64,000 nt of DNA from NCBI GenBank assembly GCA_032051265.1, contig DAMBYU010000005.1:124001-188000 (forward strand). The letters run 5' to 3'. Of this stretch, positions 8,088 to 17,515 are shown piece after piece. The DNA is from Dryocola sp032051265. Lineage in GTDB: Bacteria; Pseudomonadota; Gammaproteobacteria; Enterobacterales; Enterobacteriaceae. The notes below the pieces were generated by a model. It was not told the DNA's origin. It saw only the letters and a program-made list of their open reading frames with translations, and made no database searches. The number at the start of each line of letters is the position of its first letter. Within the stretch, counting starts at the first letter, position 1. The position numbers and the translations under genes were made by a program.

Positions 8088-9281
8088 TCATTCAGTAATC
8101 AGCGCCTGGGCGCAGGCCCAGGCGGAACTCCAGGCCCACTGGAAGTTATAGCCGCCCAGCCAACCGGTAACGTCCATCACCTCTCCGATGAAGTAAAGAC
8201 CCGGTACTTTTTTGGCTTCCATAGTGCGCGAGCTTAATTCATTCGTATCCACGCCGCCAAGGGTGACCTCTGCGGTGCGGTAACCTTCTGTGCCGTTAGG
8301 CTGCACGCGCCAGGATTGCAGGGTGACAATCAGTTCGCTTTGCTGACGCGCGTTGAGCTGTTTTAGCGTGACGTCAGGAATTTGCTCCAGCTTTTGCAGG
8401 CATTCCACCAGACGTTTTGGCAGCACCACAGCGAGCGTGTTTTTCAGGCTCTGATTCGGATGGGCGGTACGCTGTTCATTAATAAACACATCCAGATCGG
8501 TATCGGGAAGTAAGTTAACGCTGACAAACTCACCGGGTTGCCAGTAGCTTGAGAGTTGTAAAACGGCCGGGCCAGAAAGCCCGCGATGAGTAAACAGTAA
8601 GCTTTCGCGGAAGCTGACCCCGTTTTCTGCCGTAATGACCGACGGCACCGATACGCCCGACAAGACCTGTAACTGTTCCAGCAGCGGTTTATGCAAAGTA
8701 AACGGCACAAGCCCCGCGCGGGTAGGCAGCACTTTCAGGCCAAACTGTTCCGCAACCTTATAACCGAACGGTGTAGCGCCCAGGCCCGGCATAGAAAGGC
8801 CGCCGGAGGCGATTACCAGTTTGCCCGTGTGGACCTCGTCGCCGTTAAGCCTGAGAGTAAAACCTTCTTCGCTGCGCTCGATACCCAGCACTTCGCTGCG
8901 CAGACGCGTTGTGACCTGACCTTTTTCGCATTCGGCCACCAGCATATCGACAACCTGCTGCGCAGAATCATCACAGAAGAGCTGGCCGAGGGTTTTCTCA
9001 TGCCAGGCAATACCGTGCCTGGTGACCATGTCGATAAAATCCCACTGGGTATAGCGCGCCAGAGCAGACTTACAAAAATGCGGGTTTTGGCTCAGATAGG
9101 CCGCAGGTTCGGTATAAAGGTTAGTAAAATTGCAGCGCCCCCCGCCAGACATGAGGATTTTGCGGCCTGGTTTTTTACCATTATCGATAAGTAACACACG
9201 GCTGCCCGCCTGCCCGGCCATCGCCGCGCAAAACATTCCGGCTGCACCCGCACCAATAATAATGGCATCAAACTTTTCCAC
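8088..9281 (-). CDS. yhiN: Flavoprotein YhiN (HI0933/BaiN family)
   Basis: A 397-residue FAD-dependent protein of the HI0933 family, close to E. coli YhiN. The N-terminal dinucleotide fold reads IIIGAGAAGMFCA (residues 7-19), followed by GRKILMSGGGRCNFTN, a family hallmark. The C-terminal GEVMDVTGWLGGYNFQWAW closes the FAD site. The physiological substrate is not known; related enzymes act as ene-reductases or in flavin-dependent RNA or bile-acid chemistry. It is divergent from pitA as in E. coli. Confidence 0.92.
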   Translation of the reverse strand: MEKFDAIIIGAGAAGMFCAAMAGQAGSRVLLIDNGKKPGRKILMSGGGRCNFTNLYTEPAAYLSQNPHFCKSALARYTQWDFIDMVTRHGIAWHEKTLGQLFCDDSAQQVVDMLVAECEKGQVTTRLRSEVLGIERSEEGFTLRLNGDEVHTGKLVIASGGLSMPGLGATPFGYKVAEQFGLKVLPTRAGLVPFTLHKPLLEQLQVLSGVSVPSVITAENGVSFRESLLFTHRGLSGPAVLQLSSYWQPGEFVSVNLLPDTDLDVFINEQRTAHPNQSLKNTLAVVLPKRLVECLQKLEQIPDVTLKQLNARQQSELIVTLQSWRVQPNGTEGYRTAEVTLGGVDTNELSSRTMEAKKVPGLYFIGEVMDVTGWLGGYNFQWAWSSAWACAQALITE

Positions 9282-9510
9282 GACCGACTCCCGACTATGC
9301 TTAAGGGTGAGAATTGTAAAGATCGAACGCTGGTCGCACCAGCTTAAAGCGCATTAACAATTGCAGGTGCTTGAAAAACAGAATGTAAATATTTTCCTTG
9401 TTTAGCCCCGACACGATAAACATCAAGAAAAGTCTATATTTCACTTGGCGCAATAAGCCGTTGTCTTACATAATGCGCCGCGTTCATGTCCTCAAAATGG
9501 CGTAACGTCT

Positions 9511-11013
9511 ATGCTACATTTGTTTGCTGGCCTGGATTTACATACCGGGCTTTTGTTATTACTTGCTCTGGCATTTGTTCTCTTCTACGAAGCGATCAAC
9601 GGCTTCCATGACACTGCAAACGCAGTGGCAACCGTCATCTATACCCGCGCAATGCGATCGCAACTGGCGGTGGTAATGGCTGCGGTATTTAACTTCCTCG
9701 GCGTTCTGCTCGGTGGGTTGAGCGTGGCGTATGCGATCGTGCATATGTTGCCAACAGACCTGCTGTTGAATGTAGGGTCCGCTCATGGCCTCGCCATGGT
9801 GTTCTCTATGTTACTGGCCGCTATTATCTGGAATCTCGGCACCTGGTATTTTGGTCTGCCGGCCTCCAGCTCCCATACGCTTATCGGTGCCATTATTGGT
9901 ATCGGTTTGACCAACGCGTTGATGACCGGAACCTCCGTAGTCGATGCGCTCAATATCCCGAAAGTCATTGGGATATTCATGTCGTTGATCCTCTCCCCGA
10001 TTGTGGGTCTGGTGATTGCGGGCGGACTAATCTTTTTGCTACGTCGCTACTGGAGCGGCACCAAAAAGCGTCGCCGTATCCACCTTACTCCGGCCGAGCG
10101 TGAGAAAAAGGACGGCAAGAAAAAACCACCGTTCTGGACGCGTATCGCCCTGATTCTTTCCGCCATCGGCGTGAGTTTCTCCCACGGCGCAAACGACGGG
10201 CAGAAAGGCATCGGTCTGATTATGCTGGTACTGATTGGCGTGGCGCCAGCGGGCTTTGTGGTCAATATGAACGCCTCTGGCTACGATATTGCCCGCACCC
10301 GTGACGCCATCACGCACCTTGAGCAGTATTACGCGCAGCACGGCGATGCGATTAAGCACGTGGTTGAGCTTAACCCGGCTATTCCTGCTCCGGAAGAGGT
10401 TCAGGATCAGAATAAACCGGCGGAGTTCCACTGCGATGCAAGCCGCGCCATGCTGGCCGTGCAGCGTGCGAAGGCGCTGCTGGGCAATATCGACAGCTAC
10501 GATAAGCTCAGCGTGGAGCAGCGCAGCCATATGCGTCGTCTGCTGCTGTGTATCTCTGATACCGCAGAGAAAGCGGCTGGTCTTCCGGAAACCAAAGCGG
10601 ATGATAAGCGCTTCTTAAAAGAGCTGAAAACCGACCTGCTGTATACCATCGAGTACGCTCCAATCTGGATTATCATGGCGGTCGCTCTGGCACTCGGCAT
10701 CGGTACCATGATTGGCTGGCGTCGTGTGGCGACCACTATCGGTGAGAAGATTGGTAAGAAAGGCATGACGTATGCGCAGGGCATGTCCGCGCAGATGACA
10801 GCCGCCGTTTCCATCGGTATTGCCAGCTACACCGGGATGCCGGTTTCCACCACCCACGTCCTCTCCTCATCCGTTGCGGGAACGATGGTCGTTGACGGTG
10901 GCGGTCTGCAGCGTAAGACGGTAACAAATATCCTGATGGCCTGGATCTTCACCCTGCCGGTCTCGATTTTGTTGTCGGGCGGGCTGTACTGGATTTCACT
11001 GCACTTTATTTGA
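9511..11013 (+). CDS. pitA: Low-affinity phosphate/metal-phosphate transporter PitA
   Basis: A 500-residue inorganic phosphate:H+ symporter of the PiT family, which imports metal-phosphate complexes across the inner membrane. Both PiT signature repeats are visible: FYEAINGFHDTANAVATVIY (about residues 27-46) and SFSHGANDGQKGIGLIM (about 226-242). A large charged cytoplasmic loop (about 265-385) separates the helical halves, as in E. coli PitA (499 residues). A strong terminator follows. Confidence 0.96.
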   Translation: MLHLFAGLDLHTGLLLLLALAFVLFYEAINGFHDTANAVATVIYTRAMRSQLAVVMAAVFNFLGVLLGGLSVAYAIVHMLPTDLLLNVGSAHGLAMVFSMLLAAIIWNLGTWYFGLPASSSHTLIGAIIGIGLTNALMTGTSVVDALNIPKVIGIFMSLILSPIVGLVIAGGLIFLLRRYWSGTKKRRRIHLTPAEREKKDGKKKPPFWTRIALILSAIGVSFSHGANDGQKGIGLIMLVLIGVAPAGFVVNMNASGYDIARTRDAITHLEQYYAQHGDAIKHVVELNPAIPAPEEVQDQNKPAEFHCDASRAMLAVQRAKALLGNIDSYDKLSVEQRSHMRRLLLCISDTAEKAAGLPETKADDKRFLKELKTDLLYTIEYAPIWIIMAVALALGIGTMIGWRRVATTIGEKIGKKGMTYAQGMSAQMTAAVSIGIASYTGMPVSTTHVLSSSVAGTMVVDGGGLQRKTVTNILMAWIFTLPVSILLSGGLYWISLHFI

Positions 11014-11033
11014 TGTTAAAGCGATAAAACAAA

Positions 11034-11063
11034 AAACGGGTCAGTTTGCTGGCCCGTTTTTTT
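11034..11063 (+). terminator. Intrinsic terminator of pitA
   Basis: A run of A, ACGGG, an interrupted inner CA/TG pairing, CCCGT and seven T form a rho-independent terminator 20 bases after the pitA stop. The A run before the stem also makes it a possible terminator for the convergent uspB transcript. Confidence 0.85.
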
Positions 11064-11082
11064 ATGCATTGTTTTCAAACAA

Positions 11083-11418
11083 TCAGTGCCAAATCATCAA
11101 TCCGATAAGGCTGATAATCACCAATCCGCACAGCGCGCTGGTCAGCATAAACTGACGGCGAAGCCTTTCACAGCGGCGGATAAACTCATCGTCGTGATGA
11201 TCAAGATAGCGCTGGGCGTAAATATAACGCACCAGGCGAATCTGTTTACTGGGTTGACCATGTGCTGTGAAAAACCCCCCGCCGTCGACATACTGATACA
11301 GCAGCGGATCGCATCCACGAAGCACGACTAACAAAGCGCGCAGTGATGAGTAGTAACGCGCCATATTCACCAGACAAACTACGCAAAGCGCCCAAAATAG
11401 CGCAACGGTGCTGATCAT
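11083..11418 (-). CDS. uspB: Universal stress protein B
   Basis: A 111-residue inner-membrane protein equal in length to E. coli UspB. It has an N-terminal helix (MISTVALFWALCVVCLVNMA) and a C-terminal helix (LTSALCGLVIISLIGLMIW), with a charged middle part. The ATG at 11418 was chosen because it gives the family length; the frame is open 14 codons further. In E. coli, expression depends on sigma-S and overproduction causes stationary-phase death. It is divergent from uspA and convergent with pitA, the conserved arrangement. Confidence 0.94.
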   Translation of the reverse strand: MISTVALFWALCVVCLVNMARYYSSLRALLVVLRGCDPLLYQYVDGGGFFTAHGQPSKQIRLVRYIYAQRYLDHHDDEFIRRCERLRRQFMLTSALCGLVIISLIGLMIWH

Positions 11419-11746
11419 GTTCCCCTCCCGGCGTAGCCACAGAGCATCGCTCCAGGACAACCGCTCACCCCGACAATCTCGACAGACAGTTCAGCAATCA
11501 AAAGCCACCGGTTCACACAGGTTTCCGGAACGGCTTATTTAATAGTGTAGGAGATCCATTATTTTTTTCGCCACTACGTTAATTATTATCAATACGGCAA
11601 CTTTTATTTTCGGCTTGAATGTTTAAAAGGGTGGCGCATTGACGGTTTTTATCATTCGGGATAGGGTAGAAATATCATCTACAATATGAAGTCTTTACGC
11701 TGGAATCCGAAGACGCACGGGAACATCTTATGGAAGGAGTAGCATT
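11419..11746 (+). other. uspB-uspA divergent intergenic region
   Basis: A 328-base control region between divergent stress genes. It holds the putative uspA promoter annotated separately. I see no coding sequence here. Confidence 0.7.
11639..11667 (+). promoter_or_regulatory. Putative uspA sigma-70 promoter
   Basis: TTGACG (11639-11644) and TAGGGT (11662-11667) are separated by 17 bases, about 80 bases before the uspA ATG. The -35 is near consensus; the -10 is poor, which is usual for a promoter under regulatory control. Confidence 0.5.
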
Positions 11747-12184
11747 ATGGCTTACAAACACATTCTGATCGCGGTAGATCTCTCCCCGGAGAGCAAAGTA
11801 CTGGTGGAAAAAGCCGTTTCTATGGCTCGCCCTTACAACGCGAAGGTTTCCCTGATTCACGTCGATGTAAATTACTCCGATCTCTACACCGGCCTGATTG
11901 ATGTCAATCTGGGAGATATGCAAAAGCGCATCTCTGAAGAGACGCACCACGCGTTAAGCGAACTCTCTACCGGGGCAGGTTATCCCATTGCCGAAACCCT
12001 GAGCGGCAGCGGCGATCTGGGTCAGGTACTGGTAGACGCTATCAAAAAATATGATATGGATTTAGTCGTTTGCGGACATCATCAGGATTTCTGGAGCAAG
12101 CTGATGTCTTCTGCACGCCAGCTTATCAACACTGTACATATCGATATGCTGATTGTACCGCTGCGTGACGAAGACGAAGATTAA
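11747..12184 (+). CDS. uspA: Universal stress protein A
   Basis: A 145-residue cytoplasmic UspA-fold protein (E. coli 144). It begins MAYKHILIAVDLSPESKVLV, the typical first beta-strand and loop, and ends with the DMLIVPLRDEDED tail. E. coli UspA belongs to the subclass that does not bind ATP. AAGGAG lies upstream of the ATG. It is induced by growth arrest and many stresses. In E. coli dtpB follows; here that gene is missing and rsmJ comes next on the other strand. Confidence 0.96.
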   Translation: MAYKHILIAVDLSPESKVLVEKAVSMARPYNAKVSLIHVDVNYSDLYTGLIDVNLGDMQKRISEETHHALSELSTGAGYPIAETLSGSGDLGQVLVDAIKKYDMDLVVCGHHQDFWSKLMSSARQLINTVHIDMLIVPLRDEDED

Positions 12185-12244
12185 TTTTCGAAAAATTAGC
12201 ACCCGAACCTGTCTCCTGAGCCGGGAAGGGAGTTAAAGCGAGAT

Positions 12245-12270
12245 AGCCCTCTTTGTGGAGAGGGCTTTTT
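12245..12270 (+). terminator. Intrinsic terminator of uspA
   Basis: AGCCCTCT pairs with AGAGGGCT around a six-base loop (TTGTGG), followed by T5. It lies 60 bases after the uspA stop. Confidence 0.88.
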
Positions 12271-12658
12271 ATGCCTCAGTACCCGTAGCAAAAAATTAAC
12301 CGCATCGCGGAGTGCACCGCTACAGGCGTGTAAATCCTGTACAGGGCTGCCCATATCTTTTAAAGAGTTGCCAGCCATCATGTGCGCCAGCGCAATACAG
12401 CGTTGATCCGCAATGATAACCACCGGACAGATTTTCGCAGGTGAAACATCAAAGTGATGCAATCCTGTCGCAGGGATCGCTATGGATTCACATCTCTTTC
12501 TCTTTTTCCAGGCATGTTGTCCTCCATGAACAGGCTATGCGATATGAGGTTGTGCTTTTCTGACGAGAATTAAAAGAGTGAGCTCAATATCCTTCGGGGC
12601 ATCTCGTAAAAAAGTTGAGTACAAAATTGCAGCACAAGATTTTTTTGCGAGCACCTCC
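12271..12658 (+). other. uspA-rsmJ intergenic region
   Basis: About 390 bases between convergent genes, at the place where E. coli carries dtpB. No trace of a peptide transporter is readable. A minus-strand frame starting at 12462 has a weak ribosome site (AGGA) but runs through the uspA terminator and resembles nothing I know, so it is not annotated as a gene. Confidence 0.5.
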
Positions 12659-13426
<768 letters not shown>

Positions 13427-13434
13427 GGAATAGC

Positions 13435-15477
13435 TCAGCCCTTGATGCCGTAATGAGCAAGCATGGCATCGAGCTGCGGCTCACGGCCACGGAAGCGTTT
13501 GAATAGTTCCATCGGCTCTTCAGAACCGCCAAGCGTGAGGATATTGTCGAGGAACGCCTGCCCGGTTTCGCGATTGAAAATGCCCTCTTCTTCGAAGCGG
13601 GAGTAAGCGTCCGCGGCCAGCACGTCAGCCCACAGATAGCTGTAGTAACCCGCAGCATAGCCGCCTGCGAAAATATGGCTGAAGGCGTGCGGGAAGCGAC
13701 TCCACTGCGGCCCAGGCACCACGGCAACCTGTTTCTTAATTTCTGCCAGCGTTTCCAGGACCTTCGCGCCCTGCTCAGGGTTAAATTCAGCATGCAGGCG
13801 GAAATCGAACAGGCCGAACTCCAGCTGACGCAGAATAAACAGCGCCGCCTGGTAATTCTTCGCGGCCAGCATTTTATCCAGCAACGCTTTTGGCAGCGGT
13901 TCGCCGGTTTCGTAATGGCCGGAGATAAACGCCAGCGCGTCCGGCTCCCAGCACCAGTTTTCCATAAACTGGCTTGGCAGCTCGACCGCATCCCACGGCA
14001 CGCCGTTGATGCCGGAAACACCCGCCGTCTCAACTTTAGTCAGCATGTGATGCAGACCGTGGCCGAACTCATGGAACAGAGTGATCACTTCGTCGTGGGT
14101 AAACAGCGCAGGTTTGCCGTTCACCGGACGGTTAAAGTTACAGGTCAGGTAAGCGACCGGTTTTTGCAGCGAGCCGTCGGCTTTACGCATCTGGCCCACG
14201 CAGTCATCCATCCACGCCCCGCCGCGTTTGTTTTCACGGGCATACAGGTCGAGATAGAAACTGCCGCGCAGCCCGTCTTTTTCGTCATACAGCTCAAAGA
14301 AACGCACATCCTGATGCCAGACGTCGATATCTTTGCGCTCTTTGGCGGTGATGCCGTAAATACGTTTTACCACTTCGAACAGGCCCGCCACGGCACGGTT
14401 TTCCGGGAAGTAAGGGCGGAGTTGTTCGTCGCTGATGCTGTACAGATGCTGTTTTTGTTTTTCGCTGTAGTAGGTGATATCCCACGGTTCCAGCTCGTCA
14501 ACGCTGAATTCTTTTTTCGCGAAAGCGCGCAGTTGCGCCAGTTCAGCTTCGCCTTGCGGACGCGCGCGTTTTGCAAGATCGGCCAGGAACTCCAGCACCT
14601 GCTGTGGATTTTCCGCCATTTTGGTGGCCAGCGATTTTTCCGCGTAGTTGCCAAAGCCCAGCAGCTCCGCCAGCTCGTGACGCAGCGCCAGAATCTCTTC
14701 CATTACCGGCGTATTGTCCCATTTACCCGCGTTTGGCCCCTGGTCGGAGGCGCGAGTGACATAGGCGCGGTACATCTCTTCACGCAGCGCGCGGTTGTCG
14801 CAGTATGTGAGCACAGGTAAATAACTTGGAATATCCAGCGTCAGCAGCCAGCCTTCCTGTTCCTTCGCTTCGGCCTGAGCGCGAGCCGCCGCCAGGGCGC
14901 TCTCCGGCATACCGGCCAGCTCAGATTCATCGGTGATAAGCTTGCTCCAGCCCATAGTCGCGTCGAGCACGTTGTTACTGTAGGTGGAACCCAGCTCGGA
15001 CAGACGTGCGGCGATTTCACCGTAGCGCTTCTGTTTTTCTTTCGGCAAACCGATGCCGGAAAGCTCGAAATCACGCAGCGCGTTATCAACGGCTTTTTTC
15101 TCCGCCACGCTCAGGTCGGCATAGTGCGCGCCGTCGCGCAAATCACGATATGCCTGATATAAACCTTCGTGCTGGCCAACCCAGGTGCTGTATTCAGACA
15201 GCAGCGGCAGCGTTTGCTCGTAGGCCTCGCGCAGCTCCGGGCTGTTCTGTACGGAATTCAGATGGCTTACCGGGGAGAAAATGCGGCCCAGACGATCGTC
15301 CACTTCTGCCAGCGGCTGGCAAAGATTATCCCAACGGTAAGGCGCGCCTTGCGCCACAACGCTTTCCACTTTCTCACGGCAGTCATCCAGCGCTTTCTGC
15401 ACGGCGGGGACAACATGTTCAGGGAGCAGAGTGGAAAACGGAGGCAGATCGAAAGGGGTCAACAATGGATTGGTCAT
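13435..15477 (-). CDS. prlC: Oligopeptidase A (PrlC)
   Basis: A 680-residue cytosolic M3 metallopeptidase that degrades oligopeptides, including cleaved signal peptides. The zinc motif HEFGHGLHHML lies at about residues 469-479, with the third ligand Glu region in the following helix. Length equals E. coli PrlC. It is the first gene of the prlC-rsmJ operon and is preceded by a sigma-32-type promoter, in keeping with its known heat-shock induction. Confidence 0.96.
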   Translation of the reverse strand: MTNPLLTPFDLPPFSTLLPEHVVPAVQKALDDCREKVESVVAQGAPYRWDNLCQPLAEVDDRLGRIFSPVSHLNSVQNSPELREAYEQTLPLLSEYSTWVGQHEGLYQAYRDLRDGAHYADLSVAEKKAVDNALRDFELSGIGLPKEKQKRYGEIAARLSELGSTYSNNVLDATMGWSKLITDESELAGMPESALAAARAQAEAKEQEGWLLTLDIPSYLPVLTYCDNRALREEMYRAYVTRASDQGPNAGKWDNTPVMEEILALRHELAELLGFGNYAEKSLATKMAENPQQVLEFLADLAKRARPQGEAELAQLRAFAKKEFSVDELEPWDITYYSEKQKQHLYSISDEQLRPYFPENRAVAGLFEVVKRIYGITAKERKDIDVWHQDVRFFELYDEKDGLRGSFYLDLYARENKRGGAWMDDCVGQMRKADGSLQKPVAYLTCNFNRPVNGKPALFTHDEVITLFHEFGHGLHHMLTKVETAGVSGINGVPWDAVELPSQFMENWCWEPDALAFISGHYETGEPLPKALLDKMLAAKNYQAALFILRQLEFGLFDFRLHAEFNPEQGAKVLETLAEIKKQVAVVPGPQWSRFPHAFSHIFAGGYAAGYYSYLWADVLAADAYSRFEEEGIFNRETGQAFLDNILTLGGSEEPMELFKRFRGREPQLDAMLAHYGIKG

Positions 15478-15541
15478 AAGCGCGATTCCTGGTATCCGTT
15501 AAGTAGAGCGCTCAGCTAGCGCTACAAAGGCAGTCTGACTA

Positions 15542-15570
15542 ACATGAGGCTTAGTGTAGTTAATTTCAAT
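15542..15570 (-). promoter_or_regulatory. Sigma-32 heat-shock promoter of prlC
   Basis: On the minus strand ATTGAAA (15570-15564), a 14-base spacer and CCTCATGT (15549-15542) match the sigma-32 consensus CTTGAAA-N11-15-CCCCATNT with one mismatch in each box. It lies 65 bases before the prlC start. Confidence 0.7.
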
Positions 15571-15646
15571 GCCGGGTGATAAGCATAAGGCTGTATACTG
15601 TGCACATTACATAGTCCTTCTTAGTCTTTTGGAAATCCTGCAAGCC

Positions 15647-16489
15647 ATGCTCAGTTATCGCCACAGCTTTCACGCCGGCAACCACGCCGACGTACTGAAA
15701 CACACCGTTCAAAGCCTGATCGTTGAATCCTTAAAAGAGAAAGAGAAACCGTTTCTTTATCTCGATACCCACGCGGGCGCAGGCCGATACAAACTGAGCG
15801 GTGAACACGCCGAACGTACCGGTGAATATCTCGAAGGCATCGCCCGCATCTGGCAGCAGGACGACCTGCCGGAAGAGCTGGAGCCGTATATCCGCGCCGT
15901 TAAAGCTTATAATCAGAGCGGCCAGCTGCGTTACTATCCGGGTTCCCCGCTGATTGCGCGCCATTTGCTGCGTGAGCAAGACAGTCTGCAACTCACTGAG
16001 CTGCACCCGTCGGACTTTCCGCTGCTGCGCTCTGAGTTTCAGAAAGATAATCGCGCCCGCGTTGAGCGCGCCGATGGCTATATCCAGTTGAAATCCAAAC
16101 TGCCGCCGGTTTCCCGTCGTGGACTGATTCTTATCGATCCACCGTATGAGATCAAAACCGACTATCAGGACGTGGTGAAAGGTATCAATGAAGGTTACAA
16201 ACGTTTTGCCACCGGCACCTATGCCTTGTGGTATCCGGTTGTGATGCGCCAGCAAATCAAACGCATGATTCGCGATCTGCAAGAAACCGGCATCCGTCGC
16301 ATTTTACAGATTGAACTCGCGGTGCGCCCGGATAGCGATCAGCGCGGCATGACAGCTTCTGGCATGATCGTTATCAACCCGCCGTGGAAGCTTGAGCAGC
16401 AAATGGCTAATGTGCTGCCCTGGTTGCACAAAACGTTGGTACCGGCAGGCACCGGGTCTACGACGCTGAGCTGGATCGTGCCGGAATAA
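15647..16489 (+). CDS. rlmJ: 23S rRNA m6A2030 methyltransferase RlmJ
   Basis: A 280-residue SAM-dependent methyltransferase that makes m6A2030 in 23S rRNA. It starts MLSYRHSFHAGNHADVLKH, identical in type to E. coli RlmJ and of the same length. Tyr and His of this N-terminus line the SAM pocket in the known structure. The catalytic DPPY motif is at ILIDPPYEIKTDY (about residues 161-173). It is divergent from prlC, and its stop is five bases from the convergent bactofilin stop. Confidence 0.95.
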   Translation: MLSYRHSFHAGNHADVLKHTVQSLIVESLKEKEKPFLYLDTHAGAGRYKLSGEHAERTGEYLEGIARIWQQDDLPEELEPYIRAVKAYNQSGQLRYYPGSPLIARHLLREQDSLQLTELHPSDFPLLRSEFQKDNRARVERADGYIQLKSKLPPVSRRGLILIDPPYEIKTDYQDVVKGINEGYKRFATGTYALWYPVVMRQQIKRMIRDLQETGIRRILQIELAVRPDSDQRGMTASGMIVINPPWKLEQQMANVLPWLHKTLVPAGTGSTTLSWIVPE

Positions 16490-16494
16490 CTCCA

Positions 16495-17205
16495 CTATTT
16501 ATTAAGTGTCTGTGAGCTGCCCGTAGCGAGTTCTGCGGGTTTTTCCGGCTGATTCTTTTTAATCTTCACCACCCGTTCGGCCTCTGGCTCTTTCGCCTCT
16601 ACAACCAGCCTTTCTGCCTGGCCGATAAAAGAACCACCGGGCCGAATGGAGAGCGCGACGCTGCGGCTGATACCTTCCATTACACCGTGCTCGTGAATTT
16701 CTATATTTTCACTGATGCAGGTTCCCTGCACACGCCCGTTAATGATGATACTGGGTGCGGTAAACTCGCCTTCAACGAAGCCATCGCGCATCACATAAAG
16801 AATGCCCTCCTTCAGATTGATATGGCCCTTCATTTTTCCGTATACCTGGATATCGCCTTCTATCTCGGTATTGCCGGAAAATACGGTGTTTTGCGCAACG
16901 ATAGTGCACCGACGTCCTCCCTGAGTCACCTGAACGCTTTCCACCGGCGCGGAAAGGTTAGCGGCAGCAACCGGCACGGTCGGGGATTTTTCAACGACTT
17001 CCGCCGCCTCTGATGATTTTTTTCTGAACATAGAAAATCCTTTTTTATTGAAGTAGAGATACAGGACAAAAGTAAGAGATAGCGTAACGGCAGATAAAAG
17101 GGCTTCCCATTTCCACGCAAAGACATAGCAAAATAGCGCGAGCAGCCAGCCCATCCAGACAAACCACAGGAGACTATTTGCTTTATTACGCAGTAAGCCC
17201 ATCAT
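16495..17205 (-). CDS. Membrane-anchored bactofilin (CcmA-like)
   Basis: A 236-residue protein with two N-terminal transmembrane helices (about 10-30 and 33-51), a charged linker, and a bactofilin domain (about 95-205). The latter is made of short repeated beta turns such as NTEIEGDIQVYGKMKGHI, EGEFTAPSIIINGRVQGT and IEIHEHGVMEG, typical of the polymer-forming right-handed beta-helix (DUF583). The tail is Lys/Glu/Pro-rich. Its closest known relative type is Proteus CcmA, which affects cell curvature and swarming. It is not in E. coli K-12 between rlmJ and gor. Role in cell shape or surface polysaccharide is inference. Confidence 0.85.
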   Translation of the reverse strand: MMGLLRNKANSLLWFVWMGWLLALFCYVFAWKWEALLSAVTLSLTFVLYLYFNKKGFSMFRKKSSEAAEVVEKSPTVPVAAANLSAPVESVQVTQGGRRCTIVAQNTVFSGNTEIEGDIQVYGKMKGHINLKEGILYVMRDGFVEGEFTAPSIIINGRVQGTCISENIEIHEHGVMEGISRSVALSIRPGGSFIGQAERLVVEAKEPEAERVVKIKKNQPEKPAELATGSSQTLNK

Positions 17206-17515
17206 TTAAGAAGAGATAAAGAGAAAAAGCGACAAGCCGAAGCTCTCAAAAACGAAATTTTTTCGAGAGCAAAACGGGTATGGATAGTAGATGTGAAATA
17301 AGGCATCCTTTTCCTTACTGCGTCGGTGTTTATGCGAAAAAATAGCATTTTCGCCTGAAGATGAGTACCCCGGCTATAAGCCGATAAGAGGCGTTTTCTG
17401 AACTTTTCACTGGAATAGCCACCCCCTATCACAGCCATAGAAGCACCCTTTGCGGCTTTGTGAGCTAACGCGTTACAATCCCGGCAATTGATTTCTTACT
17501 GATGGAAACCTGCAG
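17206..17515 (+). other. Bactofilin-gor intergenic region
   Basis: About 310 bases between divergent genes. The minus-strand frame at 17202-17438 shows no domain or ribosome site. The probable gor promoter lies near the right end. Confidence 0.5.
17450..17479 (+). promoter_or_regulatory. Putative gor promoter
   Basis: TTGCGG (17450-17455) and TACAAT (17474-17479) are separated by 18 bases, 36 bases before the gor ATG. No OxyR site could be decided by eye. Confidence 0.45.

Noticed and set aside
7755..8237. Short frames on both strands before yhiN
   Set aside because: They overlap one another and yhiN, and lack ribosome sites or protein-like features.
12196..12462. Minus-strand 88-codon frame between uspA and rsmJ with AGGA before its ATG
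   Set aside because: It runs through the strong uspA terminator, shows no recognisable domain, and its tail is built of terminator sequence.
13675..14820. Long 381-codon plus-strand frame opposite prlC
   Set aside because: It is a codon-bias shadow of prlC, whose product is unmistakable.
17202..17438. Minus-strand 78-codon frame upstream of the bactofilin
   Set aside because: No ribosome site, no domain, Arg/Ser/Phe-rich composition typical of chance frames.
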